Position numbers and translations under genes: made by a program. DNA of 64,000 bases from Chryseobacterium camelliae (GTDB lineage Bacteria; Bacteroidota; Bacteroidia; Flavobacteriales; Weeksellaceae), in assembly GCF_027920545.1 (NCBI RefSeq), contig NZ_CP115859.1, positions 2,474,001-2,538,000 on the forward strand, read 5' to 3'. Of the stretch, positions 55,836 to 64,000 are shown in pieces. Position 1 is the first letter of the stretch. Each line of letters begins with the position of its first letter. Under the pieces are notes generated by a model. That model had not been told where the DNA came from, did no database searches, and saw only the letters and a program-made list of their open reading frames with translations.

Positions 55836-56993
55836 TTATTCCGATACCGAAGCTTGTGCGGTCAGTTTGAAATTTTCAATAGTCGTTTTGTACATTTCTT
55901 CGTAAATAGGAAGGATATTTTTCAAATCAAATTTTACGGCTTGTTCTTTTGCATTCAGTTTCATTTTTGCCAAAAGTTCATCATTGTTTAACAATTTGAT
56001 ACAGTAATTACTCATCGCTTCTACATTTCCGATTTCAGCTAAAAATCCTGTTTCTCCCTGAATATTTACTTCCGGAATTCCTCCTGCGTTGGAACTGATC
56101 ACCGGAGTGTAAGCCGCCATTGCTTCCAATGCTGCCAAACCGAAGCTTTCCTGCTCAGAAGGCAGTAAGAACACATCGGAAAGCTGAAGAATTCTGTACA
56201 GGTCATTCACTTTTCCTAAAAGACGGATTTTTGAAATCAGTTCCGGGTTTTCTTCCAAAAACTGATTGATTTTCTCCATATCCGGACCTTCTCCAATGAT
56301 AATTAACTTGGACTTTACTTTTTTCTCTACATTTTTGAATATCTGCAAAACTTCATCTACACGTTTTACCGGTCTTAAATTGGAAACATGGATTAAAATC
56401 TTTTCATCAGGATTGGCAAACTGCGTTCTCTGGCATTCATTACATTCATCAAACTCAGAATTGTCGATAAAGTTGGTGATTACCTGAATTTCCTTTTTAA
56501 TATTGAAAAACTGCAGCGTGTCTTTTTTTAAGCTTTCGGAAACGGATGTTATCGCATCAGATTTATTGATGGAAAACTCTACAGCGTGTTTATAGCTTGG
56601 GTGTTGCCCTACTAACGTGATGTCGGTTCCGTGAAGTGTTGTTACCAACGGGATGTCATTATTATCTTCATGAAGCATCTGTTTTGCCGTAAAAGCTGCA
56701 TATGCATAAGGAATGGCGTAATGAGCATGAAGCAGATCAAGTTTGTACAGATTAACGACACGATAGATCATCGAGCTTAGCGCAATATCATAAGGCTGAT
56801 ACTGAAAAAGCGGATAGGTCTGAACGTTTACTCTGTGAAAAAAAATATTAGGATTGGTAATATCTAATCTTGCAGGCAGGGCTGAACTGATGAAGTGTAC
56901 TTCATAGCCTTTATTAGCAAGTGACATCCCTAGTTCTGTTGCTACAATTCCGCTTCCTCCGTAGGTTGGGTAGCAAAGTATGCCTATTTTCAT
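55836..56993 (-). CDS. bshA: N-acetyl-alpha-D-glucosaminyl L-malate synthase BshA
   Basis: A 385-residue GT4 glycosyltransferase that joins UDP-GlcNAc and L-malate in the first step of bacillithiol synthesis. The start MKIGILCYPTYGGSGIVATE is the BshA signature. HAHYAIPYAYAAF near residue 90 and the GT4 donor site LPSEQESFGLAALEAMA near 280 are also seen. The BshB and BshC genes are not in the window. Its presence implies a bacillithiol redox system, which is relevant to the DinB-like and OsmC-like proteins elsewhere in the window, though not linked here by operon. Confidence 0.95.
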   Translation of the reverse strand: MKIGILCYPTYGGSGIVATELGMSLANKGYEVHFISSALPARLDITNPNIFFHRVNVQTYPLFQYQPYDIALSSMIYRVVNLYKLDLLHAHYAIPYAYAAFTAKQMLHEDNNDIPLVTTLHGTDITLVGQHPSYKHAVEFSINKSDAITSVSESLKKDTLQFFNIKKEIQVITNFIDNSEFDECNECQRTQFANPDEKILIHVSNLRPVKRVDEVLQIFKNVEKKVKSKLIIIGEGPDMEKINQFLEENPELISKIRLLGKVNDLYRILQLSDVFLLPSEQESFGLAALEAMAAYTPVISSNAGGIPEVNIQGETGFLAEIGNVEAMSNYCIKLLNNDELLAKMKLNAKEQAVKFDLKNILPIYEEMYKTTIENFKLTAQASVSE

Positions 56994-57100
56994 CTGTAAA
57001 TATTTTATTTTTAATGGTCAGATGGAACGCTTACGATTATTTTCTATTGCTAAGAAAGTTTTCTTATTGGCGTTTCATTGTATAGTTTGTTTGATATGGT

Positions 57101-58795
57101 CTAATGTATTGATTTTACTTTCAGGTCGATTCCCATTCCTGCTTTCAGTTTGTCATTTACCAAAACCGGAAGTCTGCCTGAAATATTGGTCTTTCCGTTG
57201 AGTGCATTTGCCGTTGCCGTCATAGAATCGTCATTATTTTCATAAGAAACCAAAACGGTAGATACTTTTGAAATATCAATATCTTTTAACGCATAAGCAC
57301 TTCCGAAAACATTCAGAATTACATTTTGTTTTTTTGCTAAATCTTCCAAAATCTTTTTCGATTCTGCTGAAATTTTATAAGGTTTATAAGCCGTAGAATT
57401 GTCCTTGTGGAATCCTACAATCACCGTAGAATTAGCAGGGATGGTATTGATTTCATTCGATTTTTTAATTATGATATTTGATCCCAGCTGATTGGCAAAA
57501 GTCTGATAAGGTGCTTCTTCCAACGGAACATAATAAATTTGTTTTCCGTTTAACGGAAGCAGTTTTTTATCATCTTTTAATAACGTAAGAGCATTTGAAT
57601 ATAAATTCTGAACCAAAATTTTATGAGAATCATTGTTAAGATCCTGGTTAATGTTTTCAGGATTTTTCGGACTATATTTATCTAAGCCTAAGAAATATTT
57701 GGTCAAAAGAATTTTCTTTACACTTTCTTCAACTCTTGCCTGAGGAATTTCTCCGTTATCAATCGCTTTTTGAATCAATTTTTTCCCTTCTGCAACACCC
57801 TGAGAAAAAAGCATAATGTCGTTTCCTGCTTTAAAAGCCATGGCATCCAGTTCTCCCGGATTGTATTTATTCGCTACAGCTCCCATGTTTAAAGCATCGG
57901 TGATGATTAATCCTTTATAACCCAGTTTTTCTTTCAGTAATCCGGTGATAATGTTTTTTGATACCGAAGCAGGAATTCCTTTTCCTGATTCTAAGCTTGG
58001 AACATACAAATGGGCAACCATTACACCGCCAATCCCTTTATTCATTAAAGCTTTAAAGGGAGCAAGTTCTATGGCGTTAAGTCTTTCTAAATTATGTGAA
58101 ACAACCGGAAGATCAAGGTGAGAATCTGTATTGGTATCACCATGTCCGGGGAAATGTTTGATGGCCGCAAGAATATTATTGTCCTGAAGTCCGTTCGAGT
58201 AGGATAGGGCAGAGCTAATCACATTCTGAACTTCAGAACCGAAACTTCTGTTACCGATAATAGGGTTACTCGGATTGGTATTAACATCAACAACGGGAGC
58301 AAAATCCCAATTGATTCCCATTCTTTTACAATCTTCTGCAATTTTTGCTGCCATCTGATAAATAAGATTTTTATCCTGAATAGCGCCTAAAGTCATTGCC
58401 CAAGGAAATTTGTGTGCTGCAGCAATTCTCTGATACAATCCCCATTCTGCATCCATTCCGATCATTAACGGGACTTTAGATTTTTGCTGAAATTCATTAA
58501 CGAGATTTATTTCTTTTGCAGCATCGTCCTGCATTAAAATTAGTCCTCCGATTTTATCATTTACAACAATGTTTCTTACCTGGTTGATGTGATTTTCATC
58601 TTTATTGGTGTAAAGGGCAACGATGAAAAGTTGTCCCAGTTTTTCGTCTTGAGAAAGGCTATTGTATGTTTTATTTACCCATTGTTGAGCTTTATCCAGA
58701 TCATCCTTTGATGTGTTTTTAGGTTGATATTGTGCATTGGTAGCACAACTGATAAGCAGAAATATGAAGAGTAAATTAAATACTGATTTGTTCAT
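57101..58795 (-). CDS. GH3 beta-N-acetylhexosaminidase-like lipoprotein (NagZ-type)
   Basis: 564 residues. A lipoprotein signal (FLLISCATN, lipid Cys near residue 17) leads into a GH3 N-terminal barrel. The barrel shows LMIGMDAEWGLYQR near 100, the NagZ-type KHFPGHGDTNTDSHLDLP near 210 (His/Asp general acid loop) and the nucleophile Asp in IITDALNMGAV near 298. A C-terminal alpha/beta domain (about 400-564) follows, so it is larger than cytoplasmic NagZ (about 340 residues). It probably trims peptidoglycan GlcNAc at the membrane. A lone gene with a clear -7 box. Confidence 0.88.
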   Translation of the reverse strand: MNKSVFNLLFIFLLISCATNAQYQPKNTSKDDLDKAQQWVNKTYNSLSQDEKLGQLFIVALYTNKDENHINQVRNIVVNDKIGGLILMQDDAAKEINLVNEFQQKSKVPLMIGMDAEWGLYQRIAAAHKFPWAMTLGAIQDKNLIYQMAAKIAEDCKRMGINWDFAPVVDVNTNPSNPIIGNRSFGSEVQNVISSALSYSNGLQDNNILAAIKHFPGHGDTNTDSHLDLPVVSHNLERLNAIELAPFKALMNKGIGGVMVAHLYVPSLESGKGIPASVSKNIITGLLKEKLGYKGLIITDALNMGAVANKYNPGELDAMAFKAGNDIMLFSQGVAEGKKLIQKAIDNGEIPQARVEESVKKILLTKYFLGLDKYSPKNPENINQDLNNDSHKILVQNLYSNALTLLKDDKKLLPLNGKQIYYVPLEEAPYQTFANQLGSNIIIKKSNEINTIPANSTVIVGFHKDNSTAYKPYKISAESKKILEDLAKKQNVILNVFGSAYALKDIDISKVSTVLVSYENNDDSMTATANALNGKTNISGRLPVLVNDKLKAGMGIDLKVKSIH

Positions 58796-58811
58796 AACTT
58801 TTGAATAAGAA

Positions 58812-58819
58812 CAAAAATA
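58812..58819 (-). promoter_or_regulatory. Bacteroidota -7 box for the GH3 gene
   Basis: The minus strand reads TATTTTTG (TAnnTTTG), 16 bases upstream of the start codon. No TTG at the expected spacing. Confidence 0.5.
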
Positions 58820-58909
58820 CGATTAAAAAAATCACAGTAAAGAATGTTTTTGAGTTTTTTGGTATATGTTTTGAATACGCTTTGTAAATAATAACTAAAC
58901 TTTTATAAA

Positions 58910-59440
58910 ATGAAAAAATTTTTTCCACTTTTACTCATAGCTTTTGTTAGCTTATTCATATTTAGTTGTGATGACAACGATAATGATAGTTTTGTAGATA
59001 ACGATACCTATTCTCAAATGAGAGATGTTACCGGAAGTTTTACGAATGCTAATAATTATGCATTTACACAAGGAATTAATATACAGAGTACGGATGTTGT
59101 TTTAGTGTATAGATATTTAGGTGATTCTTGGCAATTGATTCCGAAAATGATGTATTTGCCGGATGTTACAGGAATGCCTTTAAATAGAGAATTCCAATAT
59201 AATTTTGTTTTCGATAGTCAAAACGTACAAATTAGTGTTGATGATGAAAACTTTAGTTTGGCAACAGGATTAACCTCTGCTGAAGCCAATCAATATTTAA
59301 ATAACCAGAGATTCAGAATTGTACTGGTACCTGCAAGTCCTGCAAAAGGAGGAGCTACAGTAGATTATAATGATTACAACGCTGTGATAAAATATTATAA
59401 TCTTGATGAGTCCAAAGTGATTACAACGAAAGTTAATTAA
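58910..59440 (+). CDS. Lipoprotein of unknown function
   Basis: 176 residues. A lipobox LFIFSC puts the lipidated Cys near residue 20, followed by an acidic DDNDNDS linker. The rest is beta-rich (ISVDDENFSLATGL, NQRFRIVLVPASPA) with no catalytic motif that I recognise. The acidic residues right after the Cys may matter for surface export of lipoproteins in this phylum. A lone gene, divergent from the GH3 gene and convergent with ribA. Confidence 0.75.
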   Translation: MKKFFPLLLIAFVSLFIFSCDDNDNDSFVDNDTYSQMRDVTGSFTNANNYAFTQGINIQSTDVVLVYRYLGDSWQLIPKMMYLPDVTGMPLNREFQYNFVFDSQNVQISVDDENFSLATGLTSAEANQYLNNQRFRIVLVPASPAKGGATVDYNDYNAVIKYYNLDESKVITTKVN

Positions 59441-59490
59441 TCATTTATTCGAAGAAATATCTTTTCAGTTTTTATAAATAATTAAAAAAG

Positions 59491-59519
59491 AAAGCTCCGG
59501 AAGTCATTCCGGAGCTTTT
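59491..59519. terminator. Bidirectional terminator between lipoprotein and ribA genes
   Basis: AAAGCTCCGGAA (59491-59502) pairs perfectly with TTCCGGAGCTTT (59507-59518) around GTCA. Confidence 0.9.
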
Positions 59520-59529
59520 GATTTATAAG

Positions 59530-60126
59530 TTAGTTATCATTATCATCAAGCAGATGACCAAAATAATCTTTCTTTGTTTTTAAGTATCCTTTGCTTGCTT
59601 CATTAGCGGGAATCTGTAAAGGAATTCTTGAATTGAGGTGTATATTACTTTCTGTAACATATTTTACCTTTTCAGGATTGTTGGTAAGAAGATTAATGTC
59701 TTTTACGTTCAAAAGGTTTAATATTTCTATGGCAACCCCAAAATTTCTGTCATCTGCGGGAAGTCCTAGTTTTAGGTTGGCTTCCACAGTATCAAACCCT
59801 TTTTCTTGAAGAGAATACGCTTTTAGCTTATTGATAATACCAATGTTTCTCCCTTCTTGTCTAAGATAAATGATGATGCCACCATTTTCGTGAATATATT
59901 TCATAGCAGCATCTAATTGCTGTCCACATTCGCATTTTTTTGAATGGAAAACTTCTCCGGTAATACATTCTGAATGAAAACGTACATTCACTGGTTTTGA
60001 AAAATCTGTATTTTCAGCTAAAATAGCCATGTGTGGCATCCAGTCATTTTCGTTTTCAGAGAATGCAATCATTCGGAAAGTGCCGTGTTCGGTAGGAACG
60101 TTGGCTTCCGCCTGAATTTTAATCAT
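59530..60126 (-). CDS. ribA: GTP cyclohydrolase II
   Basis: 198 residues catalysing the first step of riboflavin synthesis from GTP. The zinc site is in ECITGEVFHSKKCECGQQLD (Cys residues near 53, 64 and 66) and the catalytic region in YLRQEGRNIGIINKLKAY near 85-102. This is the stand-alone enzyme, not fused to a RibB domain. It lies 14 bases after a lipoprotein-like gene on the same strand and ends at a strong terminator. Confidence 0.95.
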   Translation of the reverse strand: MIKIQAEANVPTEHGTFRMIAFSENENDWMPHMAILAENTDFSKPVNVRFHSECITGEVFHSKKCECGQQLDAAMKYIHENGGIIIYLRQEGRNIGIINKLKAYSLQEKGFDTVEANLKLGLPADDRNFGVAIEILNLLNVKDINLLTNNPEKVKYVTESNIHLNSRIPLQIPANEASKGYLKTKKDYFGHLLDDNDN

Positions 60127-60140
60127 GAATAATTCTCATT

Positions 60141-60599
60141 TTAATTTCCTTTTAAAGAGTCTTCTATTACAGAGATATTAGTTTTAAGTCTTACCAAATA
60201 TCTGTTCAGAACTTCATCATCATCTTTGCCCAGATTAGATCTTAATTTCTGAATTTTTTTATAGGATTTTTCAAAGCTTTTAATGGCTCTGTTTTTTCCG
60301 GCAATATTTTTTGATTCGATAGCGTATAAATAATTTTGAAGGCTGTATTTTAAGCTTGTTACTTCCTCATTTATACTGTTACTCTTGAATGTAGGAAAGG
60401 TTGAAATTAAATTAGATATTTCTGAGGCATTTACATTTTTCTTGATATTGATCTCAATTGACTTTCCGGATTCTGAATGATTGTCAGATCCTTTAGATTC
60501 ACTATAGAAATTGCTGGTTAACGGAGAAAGATTAAGTTTTTCCGTTGCACATGACGAAATCGTTGTGATTAATATTCCAAAAAAAAGTAATTTTTTCAT
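60141..60599 (-). CDS. Small lipoprotein-like protein
   Basis: 152 residues. The N-terminus (MKKLLFFGILITTISSC) is a lipoprotein signal with the Cys near residue 17. The rest is mostly helical and charged (KSFEKSYKKIQKLRSNLG). I recognise no family. Its start overlaps the DUF4254 stop by four bases, so it is coupled to that gene, and ribA follows. Confidence 0.65.
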   Translation of the reverse strand: MKKLLFFGILITTISSCATEKLNLSPLTSNFYSESKGSDNHSESGKSIEINIKKNVNASEISNLISTFPTFKSNSINEEVTSLKYSLQNYLYAIESKNIAGKNRAIKSFEKSYKKIQKLRSNLGKDDDEVLNRYLVRLKTNISVIEDSLKGN

Positions 60600-61210
60600 T
60601 TTTGCTGCCCCTTTTGATAAAGGATTGGGTTAAGACTTTCATCGTTGTACATTTTCATTTGTTTGTACACCTTCATCTTAACGTTACCGTTCTCAATATC
60701 AGTAAGCAACTGATTGATAGAAGTTGATAAATCCTCTTTTTGCATAAGAAGAACGTTTAATTTTTCCTGACAATTTAAACGATGCTCCTCAGACGCAGAT
60801 TCTCTGTTTGCTTCTAACGACATATGATAAATCTTTAATGCAAGTATTGATAATCTGTCTACTGCCCAAGCGGGAGTTTCCGTATTTATTTTTGCATCAG
60901 ATTCGGGAGTTATACTTTCATATTTTTTCAGAAACCAGCCGTCTATAAATTCAACCAAATCAGTTCTTTTCTGATTTGATTGGTCAATAGTTCTCTTCAA
61001 AAGAAGAGCTTCAGCCGGATCAATATTTTCATCTCTAATTATATCTTCCAAATGCCATTGAACGGTATCAATCCAGTTTTTTGCATACAAAATTCGTTCC
61101 AAACTGTCTTTTTCGTATGGATTGTTAATTAGAGTATTAACATTATCAAGTACGTGGTAATCTTCAATAGATTGATTGAAGATGTTCCATGCAATTTCTG
61201 TAAAATTCAT
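60596..61210 (-). CDS. DUF4254 domain-containing protein
   Basis: 204 residues, helical, without a signal peptide. It shows the family pattern: an N-terminal AWNIFNQSIEDYHVLDNV, then NWIDTVQWHLEDIIRDENIDP and ALKIYHMSLEANRESA. Function unknown. It is overlapped by the small lipoprotein-like gene and lies 19 bases after tatA on the same strand, within a minus-strand run from DUF4292 to ribA. Confidence 0.8.
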   Translation of the reverse strand: MNFTEIAWNIFNQSIEDYHVLDNVNTLINNPYEKDSLERILYAKNWIDTVQWHLEDIIRDENIDPAEALLLKRTIDQSNQKRTDLVEFIDGWFLKKYESITPESDAKINTETPAWAVDRLSILALKIYHMSLEANRESASEEHRLNCQEKLNVLLMQKEDLSTSINQLLTDIENGNVKMKVYKQMKMYNDESLNPILYQKGQQK

Positions 61211-61229
61211 TTAAAAATGAGTTGGAATT

Positions 61230-61445
61230 TTAGTTGCTAGATGTTTTATTATCGTTTGAAGAAGGGGTTTTGTTTTCTGAACCCGGTTTATCTTCTTCTT
61301 TTACAGCATCTTTAAATTCTTTAATACCGGAACCAACTCCTCTCATTAATTCAGGAATTTTTTTACCTCCGAAAAGCAATACAAGCAATATTGCTACGAT
61401 TAAGATATGTTGCCAAGATAAGGCTAATATTGTTAGTGTGTTCAT
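61230..61445 (-). CDS. tatA: Sec-independent translocase TatA/E
   Basis: About 71 residues starting MNTLTILALSW; a longer reading from 61490 overlaps the envC-like gene and hides the signal. The single membrane helix is followed by FGGKKIPELMRGVGSGIKEF, the TatA hinge and amphipathic helix, and an acidic tail. It forms the pore of twin-arginine export. tatC is not in the window. Confidence 0.9.
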   Translation of the reverse strand: MNTLTILALSWQHILIVAILLVLLFGGKKIPELMRGVGSGIKEFKDAVKEEDKPGSENKTPSSNDNKTSSN

Positions 61446-61474
61446 CTCTAAAATTTTTGCAAAGTTAAACTTTT

Positions 61475-63034
61475 TTAATAAGAAACCCAACCTAATGGAT
61501 CAACTGGTGTGCTGCCATTCCATACCTGGAAATCAAGAGTATATGCTCCGTCGAAATCCTGAGCTACTGTACCCACCGGAGTACCTGCAGAAACTTGTTG
61601 ATTTTTAGATACGGAGTTATTGCTCAGATTGGAATAAAGAGTAAAATAGCCACCGTGCTTTATAATTACTGTTTTCGTTCCGTCTGAAGCAGGCAATATG
61701 GAAGAAACCGTTCCCGGGAATACACACCTTGCAACAGCTCCTTTTGATACAGATATTTTAATGCCGTTATTCTCTTCCATGATATTTTTAAATACCGGGT
61801 GAGGCTGTCTGCCGAATCTGTGGGTAATGGTTCCTGCAATCGGCATCCCTAATTTTCCTTTATTCGCTGCAAAATTATTTCCGGAAGCTGTAGAAACTCC
61901 AAAGTTGGTCATTGCTTTGGACTCTGCCGCTTTTTTATCAGCTTCTTTTTTCTTAGCTAATGCTTCTTCGGCTGCTCTTGCTGCATTTAATTTATCGGTA
62001 GCTTCTTTCGCTTTTAAGGCCGCTTCATCAGAGGCTTTTTTAGCCGCAACTTTTCTGGCTTCATCTCTTGCATTGGCTTCTGTTTTTGCTGCTTCTTCAG
62101 TACGTTTTCTTTCTTCTTCAGCACGTTTAGCAGCTAATTCTGATGCTTTTTTTGCTTCTGCTTCCGCCAGTTTTCTTTCTCTTTCCAAAGCTTCTGCTTT
62201 CGCTTTTGCCTCTGCTTCTATTCTTGCTTTTTCTCTTTCAGCCGCTATTTTTGCTAAACGAATTTTTTCTGCTTCTGCTTTTTTTCTGGCTTCCTCTTCC
62301 GCTTTTGCAATTCTTATTTCTTCTGCAATAATAGCCCTGATTTGCCCTTCTAAAGCCTTAGATTGAGTCTGTTTTTGTTTTAGTTCGGCAGTGATCTTAG
62401 CTTCGTTCTTCTTGAATTCAGCTACTAATTGCTGCTTTTGCACACGCTCTGCATTGATGGTCGCTAAGTCTTTTTTCTGTGTAATCAACAGGTTTTCTTT
62501 TTCAGTTGCAGATTTCTTTTTCTGTGCGATTGACTTTTGTATTTGTGTGGCTGCTGTAGTTATTTCGGCAGCTTTTTTATCCTGATAGTCTGAATATTGC
62601 TTTAAATATTGTACTCTTCTAAGCGCTTCGCCCAGGTTTTTTGAAGAAAGTATAAAAGTTACTTTATTCTGTACTCCTTTATTTTTATAAGCATTTACTA
62701 AAACCTCTGCATAGTTTTTTCTTAAGATGGCCAATTCTCTGTTTTGACGGTTGATTTCCAACTGACGCAGATAGATTTCATCTTCAATAAATCTTTTCTC
62801 CTTTTGAGTATTGTTATATACCTTTTCTCTTAATACTAGTTTTTTATTAACATTGGTAAGATAAGCAATAGAAAGCTTTGACTCACTTCTTGTTTTTGCT
62901 AAATTGGTATTTATCTGTGCAATTTGTTTTTTAAGATCGGCGTTCTGCTTCTGTAGCTGTTCTTTCTTTTGCGCTTGTATATAGTGCAATCCAAACAACA
63001 AAATACCTATTAAAAAGCTAAATTTTTTAATCAT
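61475..63034 (-). CDS. EnvC-like peptidoglycan hydrolase activator with degenerate LytM domain
   Basis: 519 residues. A signal peptide is followed by a long coiled coil (about 25-240), an Ala/Lys/Glu-rich low-complexity stretch (about 235-370) and a C-terminal M23/LytM domain (about 395-519). The zinc ligands of active LytM enzymes appear lost: NNGIKIS in place of H-x-GIDI, KHGGYFTLYSNLS with Asn for the second His, and LDFQVW for LHFEI. It therefore probably activates an amidase during division, as E. coli EnvC does, rather than cutting. It overlaps the DUF4292 gene by eight bases. Confidence 0.85.
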   Translation of the reverse strand: MIKKFSFLIGILLFGLHYIQAQKKEQLQKQNADLKKQIAQINTNLAKTRSESKLSIAYLTNVNKKLVLREKVYNNTQKEKRFIEDEIYLRQLEINRQNRELAILRKNYAEVLVNAYKNKGVQNKVTFILSSKNLGEALRRVQYLKQYSDYQDKKAAEITTAATQIQKSIAQKKKSATEKENLLITQKKDLATINAERVQKQQLVAEFKKNEAKITAELKQKQTQSKALEGQIRAIIAEEIRIAKAEEEARKKAEAEKIRLAKIAAEREKARIEAEAKAKAEALERERKLAEAEAKKASELAAKRAEEERKRTEEAAKTEANARDEARKVAAKKASDEAALKAKEATDKLNAARAAEEALAKKKEADKKAAESKAMTNFGVSTASGNNFAANKGKLGMPIAGTITHRFGRQPHPVFKNIMEENNGIKISVSKGAVARCVFPGTVSSILPASDGTKTVIIKHGGYFTLYSNLSNNSVSKNQQVSAGTPVGTVAQDFDGAYTLDFQVWNGSTPVDPLGWVSY

Positions 63035-63875
63035 TTAATTCAATTTTCTTATAATTAGACGGTACAGAATAGCGTGTATCCATCCTCGAAAATTCAAATT
63101 TCGTATTTTCCAGTAAAATTTGACTGTTTTTGGTTCCTTTTATAATTATTTTAACATTTTTTGGAAGACGAATTTCATTTTGATATGTCTCCCATCCGTC
63201 ATAGATAATTTCTAAGGAATCATCAGAATTTGCATCCTGAAGTTTTACCTGTATAAGGTCATATTCCGGAGAATATTGAAGAACAATTTTATATTCTCTG
63301 GTGGTTTCCCCGGTTGCTATTTTTATATTGGAAATTGAAGCCAGCTGATAACCCTGCATATTTTGTGTAATGCGGGCGTTGCTTCCTTTAATGGTAAAAA
63401 AAGTTCTTCCAACCAGGAGTTTTTCCAGGTTTTTGTAATCTATAAAGTTTACATTCAGTAAATTGTTAAGATATTCGAAATCGGAGTCTATATAATTTTT
63501 ATTATACTTATCCATTGCCTTTATTCCTTCAGGGGTAATAAGCGCACGAGCAGCATTGATGAATAAGAAATTGATAGAAGAATATATTTTTTTATCTGTT
63601 TCTATATAGATAATAGCATCCAAAGGACTTACCCTTATATTATCAGCGGTAATTTTGCTGCTTATTTTGAGATATTCAAACTGAGGATGAATGTATACTT
63701 TTTCATAAAAAGTAACAGGATCGTGTACGTTTTCACCTACATCTATAGGTTTGTTATCATTAGGCTTTTGTAGTTGGATACTGTCTTTTCCTTCCGTGTT
63801 TTGTTCTACGGTTTTTCTTGTTTTACACGAAAATAAAACGAGAAGAATAAGTATTGATAAGATCCATTTGTTCAT
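63027..63875 (-). CDS. DUF4292 lipoprotein (LolB-like fold)
   Basis: About 282 residues starting MNKWILSILI; the reading from 63923 adds an unlikely leader. The lipobox LVLFSC puts the Cys near residue 18. The domain is beta-rich with LKISSKITADNIRVSPLD and IKIATGETTREYKIVLQYS, as in DUF4292 proteins, which resemble lipoprotein-carrier folds. It probably works at the outer membrane. Its stop overlaps the envC-like start by eight bases, so the two are coupled. Confidence 0.82.
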   Translation of the reverse strand: MNKWILSILILLVLFSCKTRKTVEQNTEGKDSIQLQKPNDNKPIDVGENVHDPVTFYEKVYIHPQFEYLKISSKITADNIRVSPLDAIIYIETDKKIYSSINFLFINAARALITPEGIKAMDKYNKNYIDSDFEYLNNLLNVNFIDYKNLEKLLVGRTFFTIKGSNARITQNMQGYQLASISNIKIATGETTREYKIVLQYSPEYDLIQVKLQDANSDDSLEIIYDGWETYQNEIRLPKNVKIIIKGTKNSQILLENTKFEFSRMDTRYSVPSNYKKIELND

Positions 63876-63909
63876 ATTCAAATTTAAATAAATGCTTTGC
63901 AATATTAAC

Positions 63910-63943
63910 GCCAAACCACACAAAACATTTTGTGTGGTTTGGC
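63910..63943 (-). terminator. Strong palindrome before the DUF4292 operon
   Basis: A 16-base arm (63910-63925) pairs perfectly with 63928-63943. It follows the end of a minus-strand gene that enters from the right edge and precedes the DUF4292 gene, so it probably ends that upstream transcript, though the T tract is short. Confidence 0.65.
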
Positions 63944-63964
63944 TATCTTGTTAAATCAGAGTAA

Positions 63965-64000
63965 TTATTTAGACAAAAAATCCAGTACGGAATAATCTCC
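63965..64000 (-). CDS. C-terminal end of an unidentified gene
   Basis: Reading the minus strand from the window edge gives GDYSVLDFLSK and then TAA. The stop lies 22 bases before a strong palindrome, which fits a gene end. The product cannot be identified from 11 residues. Confidence 0.4.
   Translation of the reverse strand, partial: GDYSVLDFLSK

Noticed and set aside
62143..62331. Leucine/phenylalanine-rich 62-residue ORF on the plus strand
   Set aside because: It is the antisense shadow of the Ala/Lys/Glu-rich stretch of the envC-like gene, with no independent start signal.
61827..62366. 179-residue plus-strand ORF rich in Ala/Ser/Phe
   Set aside because: Also antisense to the low-complexity part of the envC-like gene.

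Overview
The window looks like a chromosomal segment of a Flavobacteriia member of the Chryseobacterium/Elizabethkingia type (Weeksellaceae). The evidence is the low-GC, AT-rich spacers, many Bacteroidota-type -7 boxes (TAnnTTTG, one with a TTG 19 bases upstream), a type IX secretion C-terminal sorting domain, a BshA bacillithiol gene, a TSP3-repeat OmpA protein, an outer-membrane beta-barrel receptor of the family typical of this phylum, and DUF families (DUF2851, DUF4254, DUF4292, DUF4350) that I know mainly from Bacteroidota. This is inference from protein content; no rRNA or tRNA gene was seen.

Layout. 1-10.8 kb: the end of an arginine-deiminase-family gene and ctlX, a secreted GH43-like protein, a beta-barrel receptor, a recJ-nadD-DUF3817 operon, an M48 protease and an ABC-F protein. 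11-16 kb: smpB, a major OmpA-type protein, yebC, an LpxH-like phosphoesterase overlapping a glycosyltransferase, and a small acetyltransferase. 16-24 kb: a MoxR cluster (RDD, SpoIIM-like, membrane protein, DUF4129, DUF4350, MoxR, DUF58), with an internally deleted S23-type gene inside it and a 12-copy heptanucleotide repeat running into the start codon of an OsmC gene. 24-27 kb: a GH63-type glucosidase. 27-37 kb: a SAM-I riboswitch and the methionine genes metX-like, ACT-homoserine dehydrogenase, metZ-like, metH (N part), desaturase, metH (C part) and metF. 37-41 kb: a YghO-like protein, folE, dinB-like, a polycysteine leader ORF and cysS. 41-47.5 kb: a T9SS cargo, a DPE2-like glucanotransferase, two small exported proteins and ferritin. 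47.6-52 kb: an IS481-type element abutting and contributing the last codons of a RecB/AddA-type helicase-nuclease. 52-64 kb: a carboxypeptidase-regulatory-like protein, SIMPL, acetyltransferase, PspC, DUF2851, bshA, a NagZ-like GH3 lipoprotein, ribA, DUF4254, TatA, an EnvC-like activator and DUF4292.

How the genes work together. Sulfur metabolism is the main theme. The riboswitch-led methionine genes carry homoserine activation, sulfhydrylation and folate/B12-dependent methylation; cysS has what appears to be its own cysteine-sensing leader. Cell-envelope functions (OmpA, LpxH-like, EnvC-like, GH3, receptor, T9SS cargo) make up most of the rest.

The strongest candidate for something undescribed is the 25-codon ORF at 39347-39424. 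It ends in six cysteines, its stop codon lies inside a palindrome, and the next gene is cysteinyl-tRNA synthetase. Other points of interest are the heptamer tract before osmC, overlapping alternative pairings around the TTG start downstream of the SAM riboswitch, an ABC-F protein with one intact and one degenerate composite ATP site, and a family of GC-rich intergenic palindromes.
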